Of a DNA stretch of 64,000 nucleotides, positions 58,701-64,000 are shown piece by piece (the first letter of the stretch is position 1; every line of letters begins with the position of its first letter). The stretch lies in contig CP034975.1 in NCBI GenBank assembly GCA_004026145.2, forward strand, positions 18,324,191-18,388,190. Reading direction: 5' to 3'. Under the pieces are notes generated by a model that worked only from the letters and a program-made list of their open reading frames with translations, ran no database searches and was not told the DNA's origin. Source of the stretch: Takifugu bimaculatus. Its lineage: Eukaryota; Chordata; Actinopteri; Tetraodontiformes; Tetraodontidae. A program made the position numbers and the translations under genes.

Positions 58701-59826
58701 TATAGTAAGTATAGTAAGTAGATTTAGAATGTTTAACCAAAAAGAATGTATGAGTGTTTGAATCAAGTGTTGTAGCTGTTATGTACCCAGCACTGGGAGG
58801 TACCATGTTCAAGGACACGAGGAAGTCGTAGAGATAGGAGGAGAAGGAATCATGAGGTCAGATTGTTACAAATCTTGTGTGCACCAAATAAAAGAGGAGA
58901 GCGAGCAGCAGACTGACGGAGTTGAGAGAGGAAGCTTGAACTGCTCGTCAGCTCTCCCTTGCAAGGCCTCCTGTTGTTTGTGTGGTTGATCTGAGTCTAG
59001 TAAACGAACAGCGCGGGTGACCAAACATCACCCTCACACTATTGACTCAGCTGCTTTGGAGACAGCTTTCTTCACGAACCCCCCCCCTTTAAAAACTAGC
59101 TCTAGTCGACTCAGCAATCTGTGGTGTGACATTAGCTTCAGAAGCAGGAGTCTCCTCGCTGCTACTGTCAGAGTCACTCATGGGCAGCTCATTAGCTCAC
59201 ACGTTGATGTGAGTTTATGCTGTTGGAGAGTGGCCGGGCGTGTCTTAAGTGGCCCAGGACATATAATTAAGACCTTCAGACGCACTTCAGGCAAAGCCTA
59301 GAGGTTAAGTTACTGTCTAAGTGTGTGTCTCTTTGCTCTGCTTTGTTTTGCAACGAGCACCTACTGTTTGCTTGATGTCAGGGATTCCTACGCGGAACAC
59401 CATCATGGTCAGGAACGTGTCCTCCAGTGGAGCCACGGCGGTCATGCTGCGCTCCATCAGGGCTCGCCTCTTCTGCGGGACACTGGGGCCTGGGTGAGGA
59501 GGCTGCTGATAGGCTGCGTTGAGTTGATGTTTATTGGCCACATGATGATGCGTCTGGGCCTGACTGGTCACCTGCGTGACAGCCTGCTTCGGCGGGCGGC
59601 CTGCTCTTTGTCGGCCGACCACGATGGCGGCTGGTTTCATCACGTTGCCAGCTTTGCCTTCCCAGCTCTGACGTCCTCCCCTCATCTCTCTCTCTTCGGG
59701 ACTCTCTAACTCTCCATTCTCACCATTTCCATCTGTGCTTTCTCCTCCACGCCCCTCTTCCTCCTCTTCATCCTCCCCATCTTTGTCATCCTGACCGGGA
59801 TAAAAGTGCTCGTTATTTTCCAGCAT
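40625..59826 (-). CDS. shank1: SHANK1 postsynaptic scaffold protein
   Basis: Twenty-five exons join in frame to 6,915 nt, 2,304 aa (human about 2,160): 59365-59826, 56439-56642, 55351-55422, 55167-55275, 54917-55068, 54611-54778, 53760-53876, 53602-53679, 53392-53458, 53073-53248, 52856-52986, 52512-52651, 52283-52387, 51876-51954, 47569-47651, 47316-47440, 46700-46835, 46448-46528, 46064-46072, 45852-45881, 45702-45758, 45428-45549, 44889-45012, 41607-44805, 40625-41513. Domains in order: acidic N-terminus; Shank N-terminal domain (MMVFRVGIPD; about 140-245); ankyrin repeats (250-476); SH3 (590-660, ALPGR-like AVPGRVYVA); PDZ (687-800, EGFGFVLRGAK); long Pro/Ser-rich region with PPLQF Homer-type motif and IPIPTIIVKAPSTSSSGRSS; C-terminal SAM (2233-2304, DVADWLAYLNL, LGVTRVGHRMNIERA). 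Family knowledge: master scaffold of excitatory synapses. MMVFRVGIPD, NYKDRCGLTPL, LLRANSENTM and PPAPSIDADDEF favour SHANK1 over SHANK2/3. The 9-nt exon could be 12 nt. Confidence 0.93.
45852..45881 (-). other. shank1: shank1 30-nt microexon
   Basis: Thirty bases between TATGCAG and GTGAAT encode the basic peptide VAASPWKKKT in frame, phase 1 on both sides, so it can be skipped without a frameshift. The next exon continues with DYDSSQGPDKKRTVYQM, a well-conserved SHANK1 segment. Confidence 0.65.
46064..46072 (-). other. shank1: shank1 9-nt microexon
   Basis: Nine bases (TGGATAAAG) between a CAG acceptor and a GTGGGA donor add VDK in frame (phase 1 on both sides). An alternative acceptor three bases upstream would add AVDK. 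It lies between the exon ending SELEDM and the 30-nt microexon. Confidence 0.6.
49757..49829. repeat. (CA)n microsatellite
   Basis: About 73 bases of CA repeat with scattered CG and CAC interruptions, in a shank1 intron. Confidence 0.9.
50718..50742. repeat. (GT)n microsatellite
   Basis: A short perfect GT repeat in the same shank1 intron. Confidence 0.85.
55423..56438 (-). other. shank1 intron 2
   Basis: A 1.0-kb intron without recognisable exon or repeat. Flanking exons end PYLE and begin FRYKTRVYKQ, a conserved SHANK junction. Confidence 0.7.
57129..57158. repeat. (GT)n microsatellite
   Basis: Short GT repeat in shank1 intron 1. Confidence 0.85.
58777..59010 (+). mobile_element. Possible solo LTR
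   Basis: A 234-base piece starts TGTTATGTACCC and ends AACGAACA, so it has TG...CA ends, with a central AATAAA at 58887-58892 followed by about 115 bases, as in an R-U5 region. I find no matching target-site duplication, no primer-binding site and no internal retroelement genes, so this is only a shape-based suggestion. Confidence 0.3.
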
Positions 59827-62800
59827 CCTTTGTGGTGCAGGGGGTCACTGCAGAGAGGGCTGAGTGACATAGTTGTCATGTAGACTAAACATGACTATCC
59901 CATGAGACTGGCTTCACCTCCTGCAACATGCTGTGGGAAACAGGCAGAAAATGGAGTCACTTACTCATTTACTTCTTAGATTATTATCACACAGTTCAGA
60001 TGAGGCACGTGCAATATTTGAGGAAATAGTAACGGCAGGCTACGCTAATAGCTGCACACAAGTCAATGAGCACAGAGCTGGTCCACATTTTCTGCCAGTG
60101 GACGGGGGACTAGCAGGCTGATGGACAACATCTGCATCAGGCAGCGGCTGCAGAGGAGCGTGAGATGGATATGCAGACCACACCCTCGGAATGCTGTCCA
60201 CGTCAAGAATTCAGCGTGTAATGCAATCTTTACGCGATGCTGTAACCACACCCATATACCCTTCTCCTCCACCTGCCCGACAACACCAACGTGGTCCAGT
60301 TAGACACCCCTCCTTCCGTCTTCATAGCCGGAACATGTGAATTCAACAGTTTATATGTGTTTGCCTGCAGATCTGGATAGTGACGGCAGAGCCCCTGACG
60401 CCGCTTTTACAACCAAGACAGAACATATGGAGGCCTGCTATGCCAAATCCCAAATCAATTTTACATTAATAATTCTCAAAAGAGAATCTCCTGGTGCCCC
60501 CCTCGTCTGTTATTTCCTCGATGTCTCTTGGCAGTTGGGCGTTTTGAATATTCGATGAGTTGGGAGTCTGAGATCGGTTTAAGATATCACATGTAACCAA
60601 AATAAAGTGGATTTCAGCTGAACTACATGTATGCTGTGCTATTTGTTGACAGTGCGGATTTGAGCTGCCCCGATAGCAGCAGAAGAACCATCCCGGCTGC
60701 TCTGTCCTTGTGTTTCACCGGCCAAGAGGAAGTCTGCTGGTCGAGCATTTCTGAGGTGCCACGAGATGGCAGGAAGTGTCTGCCTGATTCCCCAAGATGC
60801 TCTCGGAGTGACAAGGTGGGCCACTTCGCTGCAAACACAGTGTCTGTCACAGGCGAGGCAGGACGGAGAAAACTAGTGAGGGGAAAAGGATTTAACGACT
60901 TAAGAGTCTGAATCTGAGGCTGTGTTTTATCTCATCATACCGATCCATGAGACCATAATCAATAAACCTTAAGAAATTTAAGATCACGTGTTTAAAAAAC
61001 AACCATCTGGGTATAATCAGGAGCGCACAGACACCAGTGGACCCACTTCTGATTCATAAATCATTTTCAGGCCATTCAAGGACCGACACAAGAGCATGTT
61101 AACTGTGTGGTTGAGCAGATGCCACTATTGTCTGAGTACACAGGAGGGAAGAGCCGAGGCCGATTTATGAATAAACCCTCATCAAATATTGAACAGCAGT
61201 GAGTCTCAGCCAGATAAGGAACTGGAGAGACAGTCGGGAGCAGGGAGAAGCCCAGTAATTGGGATGTAAAATGAACTGAGAATACACCTGAGACAGAGGG
61301 AGAGCGATGGAGACAAAGAAAGCTATAGTTTGCATAAAGCAGAGTAATCAGATTGAACCAAATAAAGAGAAGAAAGCAAAGCCCGACTCAGCAGAAAACG
61401 ACAGATTAAAAAAAAGGATGAAAGGAAGAGAAGCCTTCTGCAAAAGGTGTCGTTGTTAAATCCAAATCCTCCCCCTGTAAGAGCCGCCATCCTGGCTTTT
61501 CAGCTTCATCTCTCTGTTCCCCGTCCTGTCACTCAGCACCTCGCTCGGCTCCGTCTGCAGTCGTCACCTTTCCCTCTCCGGGGAAAACATTGGCGGTGCG
61601 AAAAGTGCTGCTGCTGTTCTGACAGAAGTGAATGACTTTCTACTTTCTGTTTACACCGATCGGGCCGTTCTTAGACATGAATCCGTCTCGTTTATTCTCC
61701 CTGCCAACGACATTTCCCTTTTGGTTCCTGCATTATTTTTACTACTGCTGCTTTTAAAATGGACGTGTTATAATAAATAATTTATACATTTCCCTTCATC
61801 TTATGAGATCTAAATGCATAAATTCCCCATGATGAGCCAATGAGAAGCCAGATTTCTGATAGTTACACATCACACAAAGGATGCTGATAAAGCTGAGCCC
61901 ATGTGGCTGCACAAAAAAGCAAGAAAACAGACAGAAAGCGCAGAAGAGAAATCCGGAGATAAAAGTTTCACATCATTTATCTGCTATATTTGACCAAATC
62001 ATGTGTTTGATCGTTTCCTCTCTTCTTCTGGCCTGTTGCACAGTCTCAAGCCAACCTCCTGCAGACGGACAGCCGCATCAGTTCTGTGTCTCCTTTTCTC
62101 GCTCCCTTTCTCCCTATGTAGGACAGAGCATGTGTATAGATATATTTTCAGTGTATGGGTCCCCAGAAAGTAGAATTGGAGATCATCCAAGGAACAGATT
62201 GTCCCACTTTAATGCCCTGTGAAAGTGGAGCAGCCATGTTGTGTCCTCTATATCCCTCTTTATCGCTGGGTCTCCACCCTTCACACCACCCAGTGAGGAG
62301 AAACCATCAAGAGCTGTCATGCAACACAGGAAGCTGGTGTGTCACATCACTGACAGTTACTCAACCTCAAGGGGGGAGGGGGGACAGGAATCGCATCCGT
62401 AATTTATAATGATAACATTCGTATCCATGCAATGAGATACACCTGTTAAGTGTTTTTAAAAAAATCAGGCGTGGATCTGTAAAGAATTCTGCCCTACAAG
62501 TTTCCTCAGAGCTGACAAAGATAATTAAAAAAAAAAATTACCATCAATAATGAGCTGCATGATTAAAAAAAGGGGGTGGGGGGGGGGGGTTAGAGTAAAA
62601 AGCCCCACAGCTTTATTTTCACACCACTGGTATCCAGTGTCAGCAGTCCTCTGGAGCTTGACTGGGGAGTGCCGTGCTGGTAAAAGTGGGCTGTCTTTCC
62701 CCTCTGACTGGGTAATTGGGTCGGCTGGAGCACGCGCGGAAGCCTCCACCCGGCTCCGCTGGAACACCGGCTCGTGCCATGAACACAGAGGCTTCCAAGG

Positions 62801-64000
62801 CAGCCAGGGCAGCAGGCCGCCTTCTGAGTCACAACAGAAGTGACATGAAAAGCGCAGACGCTGGGTCAAAGCATTTAGCACAAGAAGATGTCTTTGCAGG
62901 TATCTTTATTTTAAATCAACCTCAGAGTTGAGATACACTGAAAGACAAACTAGGCAGGAGATGAGTGCAGGCTCCTGGCCAGTAGGTGCATTCTGTGACG
63001 GATAAAGGAGCAGAACTGGACGGTCCACCAGTGACACTTTCACTTACCTCGTATGTCCATTGACATTAGGGCAATACTGAGAGACAAAAGTCAACAAGAT
63101 GCTAATAAATGTTGTTAGACATGGCTGGCAGACTGAGGACCCCTGTCATCTCCCATTAGAGCCTGTCCACCCGCCGTGTAATTGGATGGAACAAACAGAA
63201 AGTCCATTAATTCTTTATATGAATGAAAATTTAATCGCTAAAGTTCATTTAAGCTTTAGGAACCAAAAGAAGGAGGCGACACAGGGTACGAACACATTGG
63301 TCACATCAAACCTTCTCTGTGTGAGAACAGTTGGGGGGGAAAAACACATTAAATGGTCATTCCTGCAGAGGCAGGCTGGGTCGACTACGTTTCTGTCAGG
63401 TTTACAGCCTGATACTTCGGCAACAAAAGCGTTTGCATTTCCTTGCATGCATTGGATTAAATTGCTGTGTGCTGCAGCTTATATTCATCTGTAGACTACG
63501 TCTTAATATTTGGGATCTGTGTTTATAAACGCAGCAGCTCCTTGAGTTCTGGGTAATGGCGGAAATGCCGCAGTTTGCCTGCTCCTGCTTTCCTGGCTCA
63601 CGGTAAAACTCCAGATCTTCCCACGGGGGAAATCTCCTGGTGTATAGTAATGAAACGCCTGCAGCATCAGGAGAAACAGCTCTGTCTTAATGAGGAAAAA
63701 GATATAAGCAAACTTTACAAGTTCATTAAAAAAAAGATATCGGAACATGATTTTTGTTTACACATGGAATGATTCTTCAAGGTTATCAGAGGGTGAGGAT
63801 GTCAGAGCAAAAAACGTGCCCAGGATGTTAGGAACGTGTTTTTCTTACGGCTGCACCCTACTTTGATGGTCCGATGGGACTGATTTAAGAAACATTTTGT
63901 TGCAGGCGTTGCTTCATTTTTTCCTCTTTTGCTAGTTATAGTTACAGCTAATGAGCCATGTTCCTCCACAGCATTGAGCTGTCACACAGTATTCTTCCTT
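59827..64000. other. Region upstream of shank1, no gene recognised
   Basis: The shank1 ATG is preceded by a CTCTCTGCAG acceptor about 24 bases upstream of it, so an untranslated shank1 exon and the promoter probably lie in this 4.2 kb or beyond the window. Otherwise I see only short unconvincing open frames and a G run at about 62577-62590. Confidence 0.5.

Larger units (their letters stand above)
56643..59364 (-). other. shank1 intron 1
   Basis: A 2.7-kb intron. It contains a GT repeat (57129-57158), a C run (57364-57377) and a possible solo LTR (58777-59010). No coding exon is recognisable. Confidence 0.65.

Noticed and set aside
60627..60911. 94-codon plus-strand open frame upstream of shank1
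   Set aside because: No recognisable domain, no splice context, and a similar-length frame exists on the other strand.
1..64000. tRNA, rRNA, CRISPR arrays, operons or phage elements
   Set aside because: None seen; the only tRNA-like sequence is the degenerate SINE head at 30.4 kb, and the window is vertebrate chromosomal DNA.

Overview
The window looks like chromosomal DNA from a ray-finned, probably percomorph, fish. Genes are intron-rich with canonical GT/AG splice sites, gene density is high (eight protein-coding genes in 64 kb), introns are mostly short, CA/GT microsatellites and Tc1-type transposon remains are present, and all recognisable proteins are vertebrate. I cannot name the species. 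Exon boundaries below were read by eye from splice consensus and checked by requiring the reading frame to stay open across every junction.

Layout, left to right. 1.3-3.2 kb (+): last five coding exons of rnf40, a Bre1-type H2B ubiquitin ligase. 5.3-9.2 kb (+): complete tnfrsf12a (Fn14, TWEAK receptor) in four exons, with two AP-1 consensus sites just upstream and a polyadenylation signal near 10.55 kb. 11.83-12.20 kb: a 22-copy, 17-bp minisatellite. 12.9-17.8 kb (-): znf646, about 1,493 aa of C2H2 fingers. 19.8-21.8 kb (+): znf668, head-to-head with znf646 as in human 16p11.2, but carrying a one-base frameshift inside a zinc finger. 23.1-23.8 kb (+): a single-coding-exon, divergent connexin. 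24.2-30.7 kb (-): a 20-exon, 754-aa protein with a zinc knuckle and a VWA domain with a full MIDAS, which I cannot name; its introns hold two Tc1-like fossils and a tRNA-derived SINE. 32.1-34.8 kb (-): a short syndapin (PACSIN) family member without an NPF linker. 34.8-40.6 kb: no gene seen, only simple repeats. 40.6-59.8 kb (-): complete shank1, reconstructed as 25 coding exons and 2,304 aa, including in-frame microexons of 9 and 30 nt. 59.8-64 kb: no gene recognised.

The genes do not form one pathway. rnf40, znf646 and znf668 share a neighbourhood in human 16p11.2, tnfrsf12a lies on human 16p13.3 and shank1 on 19q13, so the block mixes several human locations. SHANK1 (postsynaptic scaffold) and the syndapin (membrane-curving endocytic adaptor) act in related cell-cortex biology, but their adjacency here is not evidence of joint function. 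The most useful second looks are the znf668 frameshift, the divergent connexin, the unnamed VWA protein, the shank1 microexons, and the stop codon of shank1 embedded in a perfect splice-donor sequence.
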